A DNA stretch of 64,000 nt from Gadus chalcogrammus. Taxonomy: Eukaryota > Chordata > Actinopteri > Gadiformes > Gadidae. The position numbers and the translations under genes are program-made. The DNA is taken from contig NC_079427.1 in NCBI RefSeq assembly GCF_026213295.1, positions 1,312,252-1,376,251 on the forward strand. Direction: 5' to 3'. This document shows, piece by piece, positions 45,385 to 64,000 of this stretch. Positions within the stretch are counted from its first letter, which is position 1. Every line of letters starts with the position of its first letter. The notes beneath the pieces were generated by a model. The model did not search any database, had not been told where the DNA came from, and was given only the letters and a program-made list of their open reading frames with translations.

Positions 45385-46086
45385 GGTGGTACCGGCGGGG
45401 TTGAGGCCTACAGTGGAGCGTCTACGTGGTGGTCCGACTCCCACAACACATGGCACGTTTCCCAGCTACGTGTCGAAACCTATAGCGCAGAGGAGAGCGT
45501 GGGGCGACCCCGGAACTCTGATCATTAACAGAACGTAACACACGGGACACGTCCTGTGACTGGCACCTATCGATCCCGATCGGCCTGTGCAGAGAGTACA
45601 GTCTAGTGGACGTGTGGATCTATCAATGAGGATCTATCTATGAGGATCTATCCTGAAGCCTCAGCCCAACAGGACGGACCATTTCAACTCCTAAATGAGA
45701 CCAAGAACACAACTGTAGGCTCCTACTTTCAGAGCCGGGTTTAACGTTTCTCAGTGTTGAACAACATAATATCTCACACCATTTACTCGCATGTGCAACG
45801 ATAAAGGGGATAATGTTCGTGGTCGGTAATAATATTCCACCTGTCATCACATCGACGTGGCGGATGCATCTACGTAGTCCTTTTTCCGCACACTGGAGGG
45901 TGGACAGTCATGATGAACGGCTGAACTCGGAGAGGGACGCAGAGCTGCAGGAGAGCAGCGTCTCACTTCCGGGTGTTGTAACGTCGCGTGGGCGGGAGCC
46001 TCTTAAAGGGACAGGGACTCTTTACGAGGCCAACAGTCAACAACATTCTACTGTTGGGACTGGTAAACTATATTCATAAAAATAAT

Positions 46087-46533
46087 CTCATCTCATCTTC
46101 ATCCGTTTATCCGGGGTCGGGTCGCAGGGGGAGCAGCTCAAGCAGGGGGCCCCAGACTTCCCTTTCCCGGGCCACATTGACCAGCTCTGACGGGGGGATC
46201 CCGAGGCGTTCCCAGGCCAGTGTTGAGATATAATCTCTCCACCTAGTCCTGGGTCTTCCCCGAGGTCTCCTCCTCACTGGACGTGCCTGAAACACCTCCC
46301 AAGGAAGGCGCCCAGTGGGCATCCTTACCAGATGCCCGAACCACCTCAGCTGACTCCTTTCTAAGTAAAGGAGCAGCGGCTCTAATCCGAGTTCTTCACG
46401 GATGGCTGAGCTTCTCACCCTATCCCTAAGGGAGACGCCAGCCACCCTTCTGAGAAAACTCATCTCGGCCGCTTGTACCCGCGATCTCGTCCTTTCGGTC
46501 ATCACCCAGCCCTCATGACCATAGGTCATATGG
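46087..46533 (-). mobile_element. 5'-truncated non-LTR retrotransposon with 13-bp target duplication
   Basis: The minus strand has an uninterrupted frame (46529-46107) ending a LINE ORF: SQLRWFGHLVRMPTGRLPWE and RRPRGRPRTRWRDYISTLAW are typical of the C-terminus of fish reverse-transcriptase ORFs, most like RTE/Rex3-type elements (clade uncertain). The 3' tail consists of GATGAGATGAG-type repeats. Both sides carry tcataaaaataat (46074-46086 and 46534-46546), an exact target-site duplication that marks a recent insertion. Confidence 0.88.
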
Positions 46534-47293
46534 TCATAAAAATAATAAATAATAATAATCGAACCCTGGTAATGAATTATGATACTTTTTTCATCGGGTT
46601 GACCGTGTTTTCAAATGGCTTTTTGAATAACTAGTTTTGAATATTTTAGGGGGGATTTGGACAAAATCCATGGACCTTCCACTAACTGCCGTCGCATGAT
46701 GACGCGCGCCCTTAAAGGGCCAGCGTACCACAGCCGCTGCCCTCCCAGTCTTCTGCCCTGGTTGTTATGCTGTTCACTCATTTTCTATTCGTTTATTCAC
46801 ACTTTATTCCAGTTCACTTTCTTCAGCCTTTAGTGACCTGCAGACACTATTCCATTACATTTCCTTTCCATTATTCTATTGGTCTGACATTAGCTGAATA
46901 CACATAGTCAGTTTATTACAACAATCCATGTACACCCGGACCATATACTGCTCTCTATTTATATAGGCTCTACATAAACCAGTGCAATCCCATTTCACAC
47001 TTCCATCAAGAACACTCCCCCCCCCCCCCCCCCCCCCTCTTTTTATACAAACCGCCATTCCAAGTCGTTCATCCCCTCTGCAATTCGACTACTAAATGCT
47101 CCGTAGTTGTGTATGTGTATTTGTTGTTTGTATGTTACTGTGTCTGTACGCAAGCTGCTCAAACAAATTGCCCCTAGTGGGATAAATAAAGTTGTATTGT
47201 TGTATTGTTGTTGTTATTTATTATATATGTTATTTTAGATTATTATATTTAGACTTTATTATTTATTACAGACCCGTCAGTGTCATCCCTCAG

Positions 47294-47690
47294 TTGTGTT
47301 CGAAATCGTTCCCTATTCATTCACACACTATTCCCTATAGTGTTCATGATATAGTGCACTACATAGGGAACGAACAAACGAGAATTCGGACACTACGCTG
47401 AACATTTCTAAACGTCATGTGCGTCAGTGAATGCGCCGGGTATCTGTGTGACGCAGACAGATGCGCCCACATTATGTAAACAAACCGGCCACTCAAGAGG
47501 AAAGCTGGAGGTTGTATTGATGTTGAATGTTACATTTCCTTGATCACGTTTTTTTTATTAATTTTGAATGTTACATTTTCCATTTTAAATCCCAAATAAA
47601 TTGTTGACACGTCTAAACGAAAGCCGGAGTCTCCATCATTGAATGTATTCGTTGTCGAGGTTATTCAGCTTCTTCTTCTCCTCCGGAAAG
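47294..47690. mobile_element. Truncated copy of the tgttcgaaatcg MITE upstream of rrm1
   Basis: It begins tgtgttcgaaatcgttccct and follows 14686-15060 closely (agaattcggacactacgctg, cgccgggtat, aagctggaggttgtattgat, agccggagtctccatcat). Similarity stops near cttcttctcctccggaaa at about 47685, so the right inverted repeat is missing. Confidence 0.85.
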
Positions 47691-47907
47691 ACACGACCCG
47701 GAAGCGAAACCTTTCTGAAGCGGAGGTCCATGAGCGTAATAAGACTATTGTGATTCTCCCGCGCGGATTTATGTCTTTAAAAGCAAGAAGCGCGCCTTTC
47801 TCATTCGCGCCTTATGTTCAACGTGAAGAGGGTCGCTCTCCTCTCTTTGTTATCAACTCTCCAACAACTTGGACTTAAACTTGACTAAGTCTCCTCCGGA
47901 CCCCGAC
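47691..47907 (+). promoter_or_regulatory. rrm1 proximal promoter / 5' UTR with E2F-like motifs
   Basis: Between the truncated MITE and the start codon lie cattcgcgcc (47802-47811) and aagcgcgcc (47788-47796), both close to the E2F consensus TTTSGCGC. This would suit an S-phase gene. No TATA box was recognised. The motifs are short and called by eye. Confidence 0.4.
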
Positions 47908-50900
47908 ATGCATGTCATCAAAAGAGGTGCGTATCTTCTGTCTCTGAATAATGTTGAAGTTATAAGGTTCGTTAAAATGCTTTAACGTTACTGGCATCTG
48001 AGCCCCACCATGGATCCACCTGTGTAAGTTATACATGTATAAATAAATATGTATACATATTCAGTTTACCTCGTTACTTTACACTGTTGTTACATTCGAG
48101 CTGATCAGATGAACGCGGGAAAGAACCGCTTGTTAAGGTACTTTCTGTCTTTAAGTCCTCCTGAATATACGTTGTTTTGGTAGTTTAAACTACAAACAGT
48201 CTAGTAACGCAATGGTTCATTAGAGTCTAATTAACGACGTCGTTAAAGTATATCTGAGGGGTTACGGTTAGTGCGTGCTAAGTGCGACACGCTATTGCAT
48301 CATTTCCTAACTGAGCGGTTCAATCTTTGAGCGGTTCAATCTTTGAGCGGTTCACTAACTGACAGATGTATTGAGTACTAGAGACCCCAGCTTGAGGAAA
48401 AATTAAGCCTAAGGGTAAACCTTGTTATCGAACAGCCCGGAAGCATAATTCTCACAAAGCCAAAGGGCACTTCCATCATAAGGTTTAGCACTAACTCCCG
48501 GTTAACTTGCTCAGGTTTGAATATTAACCAGCTACTTGGAATACCCCCCAGCTGACGGGATACAAGTATTTCTTATGTAAAAGAAAAAAGTGATTAGAGC
48601 ACTTTACATCGCTGAGGTCTTTGTAAATTAAAGTGTCGGGGCCCCAAACTGCTCTGGCATTGATACTGGGTTTGATATGATTCGTACAATTTTAATAATT
48701 GTAACGAGTAAAGATTCAGCACATTAAAAAATGAATTTCAGTAAAAGCCTCAGCACTCATCAAAAATATGTAATGAAGTAGGGGGAACAAATGAATACTC
48801 CAGTGAAGTACGGATACAGCATTTTAGTGCTCAATTATAGTAGTAAAGTAGTTCCCTAACCGAACTGTTCCCTAACCTTCCCTCGTTCCTCCCAGATGGA
48901 CGGCAGGAGCGCATCATGTTCGACAAGATCACGTCCCGCATCCAGAAGCTGTGCTACGGGCTGAACACGGACTTCGTGGACCCGACCCAGATCACCATGA
49001 AGGTGATCCAGGGGCTGTACAGCGGCGTGACCACGGTGGAGCTGGACACGCTGGCCGCCGAGATCACGGCCACGCTCACCACCAAGCACCCCGACTACGC
49101 CTGCCTGGCCGCCCGCATCGCCGTCTCCAACCTCCACAAGGAGACCAAGAAGGTGTTCAGCGACGTGATGGAGGACCTCTACAGCTACGTCAACCCGCTC
49201 AACGGCCGCCACTCGCCCATGATCTCCAAGGAGACGCTGGACATCGTCACGGACAACAAGGACCGCCTCAACTCCGCCATCATCTTCGACCGCGACTTCT
49301 CCTACAACTTCTTCGGCTTCAAGACACTGGAGCGCTCGTACCTGCTGAAGATCAACGGCAAGGTGGCGGAGCGGCCGCAGCACATGCTGATGAGGGTGGC
49401 GGTGGGCATCCACAAGAGGGACATCGACGCCGCCGTGGAGACGTACAACCTGCTGTCGGAGAAGTGGTTCACGCACGCCTCGCCCACGCTGTTCAACGCC
49501 GGCACCAACCGACCGCAGCTCAGCAGCTGCTTCCTGCTGGCCATGAAGGACGACAGCATCGAGGGCATCTACGACACGCTCAAGCAGTGCGCGCTCATCT
49601 CCAAGTCGGCGGGCGGCATCGGCGTGGCGGTGAGCTGCATCCGCGCCACGGGGAGCTACATCGCCGGCACCAACGGCAACTCCAACGGCCTGGTGCCCAT
49701 GCTGCGCGTGTACAACAACACGGCGCGCTACGTGGACCAGGGCGGCAACAAGCGCCCCGGGGCCTTCGCCATGTACCTGGAGCCCTGGCACGCCGACGTC
49801 TTCGAGTTCCTGGAGCTGAAGAAGAACACGGGCAAGGAGGAGCAGCGCGCCCGCGACCTGTTCTACGGCATGTGGATCCCCGACCTGTTCATGAAGAGGG
49901 TGGAGTCCAACCAGGAATGGTCCCTGATGTGCCCCAACGACTGCCCCGGGCTGGACGAGTGCTGGGGGGAGGAGTTTGAGAAGCTGTACACCGGCTACGA
50001 GGCGGCGGGCAAGGCCAAGCGCGTGGTGAAGGCGCAGCAGGTGTGGCACGCCATCATCGAGTCGCAGACGGAGACGGGCACGCCCTACATGCTCTACAAG
50101 GACGCCTGCAACCGCAAGAGCAACCAGCAGAACCTGGGCTGCATCAAGTCCAGCAACCTGTGCACGGAGATCATCGAGTACACCAGCGGGGACGAGGTCG
50201 CCGTGTGCAACCTGGCCTCCATCGCGCTCAACATGTACGTGACGGCCGAGCGCACCTTCGACTTCAAGAAGCTGGCCAGCGTCACCAAGGTGATCGTGAA
50301 GAACCTCAACAAGATCATCGAGGTCAACTTCTACCCGGTGCCGGAGGGCGAGCGGTCCAACAAGCGGCACCGGCCAATCGGCATCGGCGTGCAGGGCCTG
50401 GCCGACGCCTTCATCCTGATGCGCTACCCCTTCGAGAGCCCGGAGGCGCAGCTCCTCAACAGGCACATCTTCGAGACCATCTACCACGCGGCACTGGAGT
50501 CGAGCTGCGAGCAGGCGGCGGAGCTGGGCCCGTACGAGACGTACCCGGGCTGCCCCGTCAGCAAGGGGGTGCTGCAGTACGACATGTGGGGCGTGACCCC
50601 CACCGACCTCTGGGACTGGAAGCTGCTCAAGGAGAAGATCGCCAAGCACGGCGTGAGGAACAGCCTGCTGCTGGCGCCCATGCCCACCGCCTCCACGGCA
50701 CAGATCCTGGGCAACAACGAGTCCATCGAGCCCTACACCAGCAACCTGTACACCCGCAGGGTGCTCTCGGGAGAGTTCCAGATCATCAACCCCCACATGC
50801 TGAAGGACCTCACCGAGAGGGGGCTGTGGAGCGAGGAGATGAAGAACCAGCTCATCGCGCAGAACGGATCCATTCAGGTAAAGGCTGCACCTAGCGCGCA

Positions 50901-51690
50901 ACACACGCATGACACTAAACGCACACACATCTAAACCTAAACACAAACATCCAAACGCACACACACCTAACCACACTCATTCTGCCGTGCTGTATGTTGA
51001 CCTCATGCCGTCCGCCGCTGTCCCCCTGCAGGCCATCTCTGGGATCCCGGCGGACCTGAAGGAGCTCTACAAGACGGTGTGGGAGATCTCCCAGAAGACC
51101 ATCCTGAAGATGGCCGCGGACCGCGGGGCGTACATCGACCAGAGCCAGTCGCTCAACATCCACATCGCAGAGCCCAACTACGGCAAGCTGACCAGCATGC
51201 ACTTCTACGGCTGGAAACAGGTGAGTCCCCCTCCACTATCCCCTGGATTAACCTTTAATAGATCAACTCTTAAAGGGCTAATGTCACGCCACCAGGTGTG
51301 AGTGTGATGAGGCATTACAAGCCATAGGAAATCTGCCTTTTCCTGTTTGTCCGCATAGCTGTACGATGGATGGCCCACGAGTGAGGTCACGAGGCCACAG
51401 GGAAGGGCCGGTTCTCAAACGGCTTGTAATGACATCACCCCCTAACATACGCGCTCAAGAGCTTCAGGACACGTTAAGAGACGAGTCTCTCCCCCCTCCA
51501 GGGCCTGAAGACCGGCATGTACTACCTGCGGACGAAGCCGGCCGCAGCCCCCATCCAGTTCACGCTGAACAAGGACATGCTGAAGGAGGAGGCCCCGGCG
51601 GAGACGGCCGAGGAGGCCAAGGAGCGCAACACGGCCGCCATGGTCTGCTCCCTGGAGAACCGCGACGACTGCCTCATGTGTGGCTCCTAG
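47908..51690 (+). CDS. rrm1: Ribonucleotide reductase large subunit M1
   Basis: Catalytic subunit of class I ribonucleotide reductase, making dNDPs with RRM2 in the cytosol. Exons 47908-47926, 48896-50877, 51032-51220, 51502-51690; 2,379 nt, 792 aa, the same length as human. Exon 1 plus 2 gives [18 protein letters not shown], the ATP-cone start. Key residues are present: substrate-site Cys in [10 protein letters not shown], radical-site Asn/Cys/Glu in [12 protein letters not shown], partner Cys in [33 protein letters not shown] and the C-terminal redox pair in DDCLMCGS. The fold is intact, so the gene looks functional. The 1,982-nt second exon, where human has many introns, is very GC-rich at third positions compared with its flanks. 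Confidence 0.97.
47927..48895. other. rrm1 intron 1, no feature
   Basis: AT-rich unique-looking intron following a 19-nt coding exon. Apart from a triplicated gagcggttca (48315-48352), no repeat or coding sequence is recognised. Confidence 0.6.
51265..51450. mobile_element. Copy of the 58.7-kb foldback element in rrm1 intron 3
   Basis: ttaaagggctaatgtcacgc, caccaggtgtg and ggaaatctgcc match the arm at 58700-58790 (aaaggtccaatggcatgcca, caccaggtgtg, ggaaatctgcc). A reverse half (aacggcttgtaatgacatca) closes it. It is degenerate. Confidence 0.6.
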
Positions 51691-51999
51691 TGCTCACTGA
51701 GGGAGGGGCTGTCACTGAGGGGGGGGAGGAGCCATCACTGAGGGAGGGGCTGTCACTGAGGGGGGGGAGGAGCCATCACTGAGGGAGGGGCTGTCACTGA
51801 GGGGGGGAGGAGCCATCACTGAGGGGAGGAGCCATCACTGGGGGGGAGGTGCTCTATGAAATAATTTCCACTTCCATGCACTCCTAGGAATTGTATATTT
51901 ATCAAGGGTTCAATCGTCACTTTTTTTAACGTTCGAAATACTAGTTTGAGAAATCTTTGAAAAAAAATATTCATCTGATTCTGTTTGTTATTGCTCTAT

Positions 52000-52005
52000 A
52001 ATAAA
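52000..52005 (+). terminator. rrm1 polyadenylation signal
   Basis: AATAAA, 310 bases after the rrm1 stop codon. The 3' UTR before it starts with about four tandem gaggagccatcactgag-type copies (51700-51845). Confidence 0.6.
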
Positions 52006-55000
52006 ACTGTAAAATGCAGCAATTGGTTCTGAAGTTATTTGGGAAGAATGAAAGCAGCAGAGGAATGAACTTCAACCGCTCAGTTCTACTACAGCAAGCG
52101 GCTACTACCTAAACACGCACCTTCTCCACGTGGTGTCTACGTGAACATGTAAAGACTGCAGGTCCTGTTAAACAGACGGGCAGATGACGTCATCAGAACC
52201 AGTCTTCACCAGCTGGGCCCAGGGGGTTTAGCCGCTGGTAAGGCCGGAAACGTGACTATCTGCTGCTCATCGTTACAAAGCCATCACTATGCGCTTGTGC
52301 TTAAAGAGGATGTATCGTAATGGCGAGGCGCACAGAGCTTTTGGCCGTGTTCTGTAAATATTCTCTAACCCCCCGGGTGCTCTACTGGCGGGCAAAGCAG
52401 AAAGGGGGTGGCATGAAAATTCCAGATCGGCGCGTCTGAGCTTTGTATTTTCAAAGGCAGTGCAGGATAGCTAGTGCTCGTTACACCTCTCAATTTCTAG
52501 CTACTAGGGACGCATAGGTAGGCAAGAGAAACTCATTGTTAGATAACCAAGATTATTTATTTTTTTTAATCGGTGAGCTCAATTTAATACTTGCGCATTA
52601 AGGGAACCTTGAAGCGAACTTTTAATTCTTGATCTGATATTTTACGGTACACCCACCCTCTTGTCGTTCACTACGATGAGGAAATGAAACACCAGAGAAA
52701 TGCTTTTTTAAATATATTTTCTTATAAAATAATGAAAACATAATTTACACTTTAAATGTACACTCATTGATACAACCCCAAGCAAAACAAAGTTCAATCT
52801 AACACGTTTTAACCTCGGCCAGACGTCACAGAGCATACAATGGAATCGACACACAGTACCCTCTCATCTTCACTATTTTGTTATCAGATCCAAAAGTGGC
52901 CAATGTCTTTAAAAATAAATTATCAAAATATTAAACATCTAAAAAAGAAGCTTGTCTTGATGCATTACTGTGATCTGTGCAATACGGCTGCACTGCGCTA
53001 TGCTCCACGCTCAGGTAATCATTAGCATCCATCGATTTGTATACAAAAACCAAAAAAAAGCATTGCCCCACCACATGCAAAGAAAACTAACGATTAAGAC
53101 ATTTATAAAAAACAAATCAACACCTATTAAGCTGCTTGGTTCAATGTCGTTCCCCGTCCAAGAAACAGTAAGAATGTAGAAGTTTTTAAAAGGATGCGTG
53201 TTGACACTTGACTTAACATCTCGCTCAATCTGCAATCCCCAAAACCAAAGAATATCAACTCTTGTAAAAAACCCTTCTGAACCAGAACCCATCCTGCAGG
53301 AAATCACCTTCTCGGACCCAATCCTCCTCTTCGAATAAGAACAACAGTGTTTTGTAATGAATCAATCTGTCGAAATTGACCGAAGCCTGAATCCCGGTGG
53401 GCCAAACTCTCACCACCTCCGAGGGTTTGTGAGCCTGTCCTGTCGGAAGCCTCGCTCGGAGCCCCAGAGACGGGTAGGATCGGCGGACCAGGGGACTCGA
53501 ACACAGTGATTCCACGCGTATAAATATCAAGTCTTCCAAAAAGGTGGAGAGGGGAAAAGTCTCGTGTCCACCGAGTCTTCTCTGTCCTTCCCAGGATCAG
53601 AGAGAACGTGGATTGGTGCGTTGCCATCTATGAGTTGGGTGGGCGTCGTCCTGAGAGGGTTGGGGGCGGAGCTCCAGTTTGATCCGGTGGGGTTGTGACA
53701 GGGTGAATCGTCCACGGGGGTGTAGACATGAACAGTACAAGTGAGAGTAAAACGCACCCCAGCTGAGATTTCTGGAAAGCTTTTCATTCAGTACCAGTTT
53801 TTTTTGATTAAACACAAAATACATTTCTGTATTAAAAATAAAATATTATATATAAGTAGGGTATTGTCAAACGGGCTAGCAGTATAAATAGCGTATTTTA
53901 TGATCGTTTAGGTTTAGGACTTAGAAAACACTCAGTCGCACTTCATTTTCTCATCAGCCACTCAACGGATATGTACACGAAGACACTGAAGCTACGGTCT
54001 CTAACTGAAGACCACGCAGAACTTCAGTTTGTACAACACCATGTACTCTCATATTTGTTCATTTTCATTGGTTCTTTTTGATTATAGAAAACAATTGTCC
54101 CTTGTCATAAAGTCCGGTTCCAAAGACCCTCCGAAATCGGACGACAGGACGTAAAACAGAGAAGAGAAACAACATCTGGAGAATCGAGATTAAGATTAAC
54201 TGTGGAAATCCACCAGATCCGGCATCACTGAGCTCATGACATCAATTCGTTTCCCGCTCGCTACACAAGCTGATGGCTTGTGTGTCACCAGTATGCATCT
54301 CTCTCTCACACACGCGCACACACACACACACACCCCAGCTGACTTGCATCAGAACAGTATTAGGCCTTCCTCAGATAATGAGTGTTCCCCTACTCCTACG
54401 TCCCTGGGCTCTGAGCGTATAGATATATAGATGTACAGTAAGCATTACAGTATAGAAAAATAAACAGGTACAGCCAGAGGACAGCCTGGAGAGACATATT
54501 GAAGACCATTTTGGTGGAGCGCGGAGAGAGGGTGTGCGTGTGTGTGTGCGCGTGCGTGTGCGTGTGCGTGTGTGTGTGTGTGTGGAGAGGGGGGGGGCAC
54601 AATAGGCGTGTTTAAAGTGTTGGGCTCACATTTACAAAATATTTATATATTTTTGTCCTCCCTTTTAAAAGTTCTTCGTAGTTCTCTCCTGTTTAAGGCG
54701 GTCCAGTTTAAAGTGGAGGGAGGAATCTAGCAGGAGAGTCAACGTGTTGAACAGCGCATTACTGCAGCTTAAAACCAGTCCTCATGTCTGGAGGGACTCC
54801 ATCTTTAAACCAGTCCTCATGTCTGGAGGGACTCCAGCTTTAAACCAGTCCTCATTTCTAGAGGGACTCCATCTTTAAACCAGTCCTCATATCTAGTGGG
54901 ACTCCATCTTTAAACCAGTCCTCATATCTAGTGGGACTCCATCTTTAAACCAGTCCTCATATCTAGTGGGACTCCATCTTTAAACCAGTCCTCATGTCTA

Positions 55001-55119
55001 GAGGGACTCCATCTTTAAACCAGTCCTCATATCTAGTGGGACTCCATCTTTAAACCAGTCTCCTTCAGCGTCTTCCAAAATCCTCTCCTCCGACATCGCC
55101 GGCGTCCTGGTGTGTGAGG
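52006..55119. other. rrm1-sipa1l3 convergent region; probable long sipa1l3 3' UTR
   Basis: No coding exon is seen. 52700-55119 is moderately AT-rich unique-looking sequence that would fit a 3' UTR of the minus-strand SIPA1-like gene; one minus-strand AATAAA lies at 52561-52556. 52327-52351 shares aggcgcacagagcttttggc with 6781-6800. 54541-54583 is GT-rich. 54775-55065 is eight units of tttaaaccagtcctcatatc plus tagtgggactccatc. Confidence 0.5.
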
Positions 55120-63649
<8,530 letters not shown>

Positions 63650-63832
63650 CTGGGAGGGGGGGAGGGGGGAGGGGGGGAGAACACGGGTCAGAGACGCACG
63701 CGGTGCCCACGGAGTCACTGGGGAGGCGGACGGGGTGTGAGTGTGTGTGTGTGTGTGTGTTCAGTGTGTGAGTGTGTGTGTGTTCAGTGCGTGAGTGTGT
63801 GTGTGTGTTCAGTGTGTGAGTGTGTGTGTGTT

Positions 63833-63899
<67 letters not shown>

Positions 63900-64000
63900 C
63901 AGTCTGTGTGTGAGTGTATGTGTTCAGTGCGTGTGTGTGTGTGTGTGTGTTCAGTGTGTGTGCGTGTGCGTGTTCAGTGTGTGTGTGTTCAGTGTGTGAG

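Larger units (their letters stand above)
45385..47907. other. Divergent intergenic region between qpctl and rrm1
   Basis: It contains a recent truncated LINE (46087-46533), a poly-C tract (47017-47037), AT-rich unique sequence and a MITE fragment (47294-47690). The last 200 bp before rrm1 look like its promoter. No other gene is seen. Confidence 0.7.

Noticed and set aside
48856..50976. 706-aa open frame on the minus strand
   Set aside because: It is the antisense of the GC-rich rrm1 exon; its Leu/Val/His/Asp-rich composition arises from reverse-complemented third-position C/G. The plus-strand frame is a full-length conserved enzyme.

Overview
The window is vertebrate nuclear DNA, almost certainly from a teleost fish. 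The coding parts fall into eight multi-exon genes with clean GT-AG introns. A SIX1/2-class homeobox gene (six9) sits beside six5, and L2-type LINE 3' tails typical of fish recur. The density of micro- and minisatellites is extreme; among fish this suggests a gadiform-like genome, but that is only an inference.

Layout: (1) 1820-4452, minus: 5' half of relb, with later exons beyond the left edge. (2) 6244-21667, minus: complete clptm1, 14 exons, 650 aa. (3) 22878-26795, minus: complete tbcb, 6 exons, 246 aa. (4) 28043-32778, plus: complete six5, 3 exons, 948 aa. (5) 36380-37774, plus: six9, 3 exons, 201 aa. (6) 38802-45384, minus: qpctl, 7 exons, 394 aa. (7) 47908-51690, plus: rrm1, 4 exons, 792 aa. 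(8) 55120-63649, minus: last 11 coding exons of a SIPA1-like gene, probably sipa1l3, continuing past the right edge. I joined exons by hand; reading phase is preserved across every junction.

Most of these genes (RELB, CLPTM1, TBCB, SIX5, QPCTL, SIPA1L3) have human orthologues on chromosome 19q13, so this is a rearranged 19q13-like block. The clptm1-relb tandem keeps the human order and orientation. RRM1 is on 11p15 in human and looks like an insertion into the block. The genes do not form one pathway: they cover NF-kB signalling, ER/Golgi membrane function, tubulin folding, two SIX transcription factors, N-terminal pyroglutamate formation, dNTP synthesis and Rap-GAP/synaptic scaffolding.

The most striking features are: (a) tandem arrays that begin within a few bases of splice sites, in two cases repeating the splice site itself; (b) an rrm1 whose central 1,982 nt is one exon; (c) a kB-CRE-kB cluster upstream of relb; (d) recent transposon insertions with intact target-site duplications (two hAT-type MITEs, a 5'-truncated LINE). 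No prokaryotic-type system, CRISPR array or convincing tRNA gene was seen.
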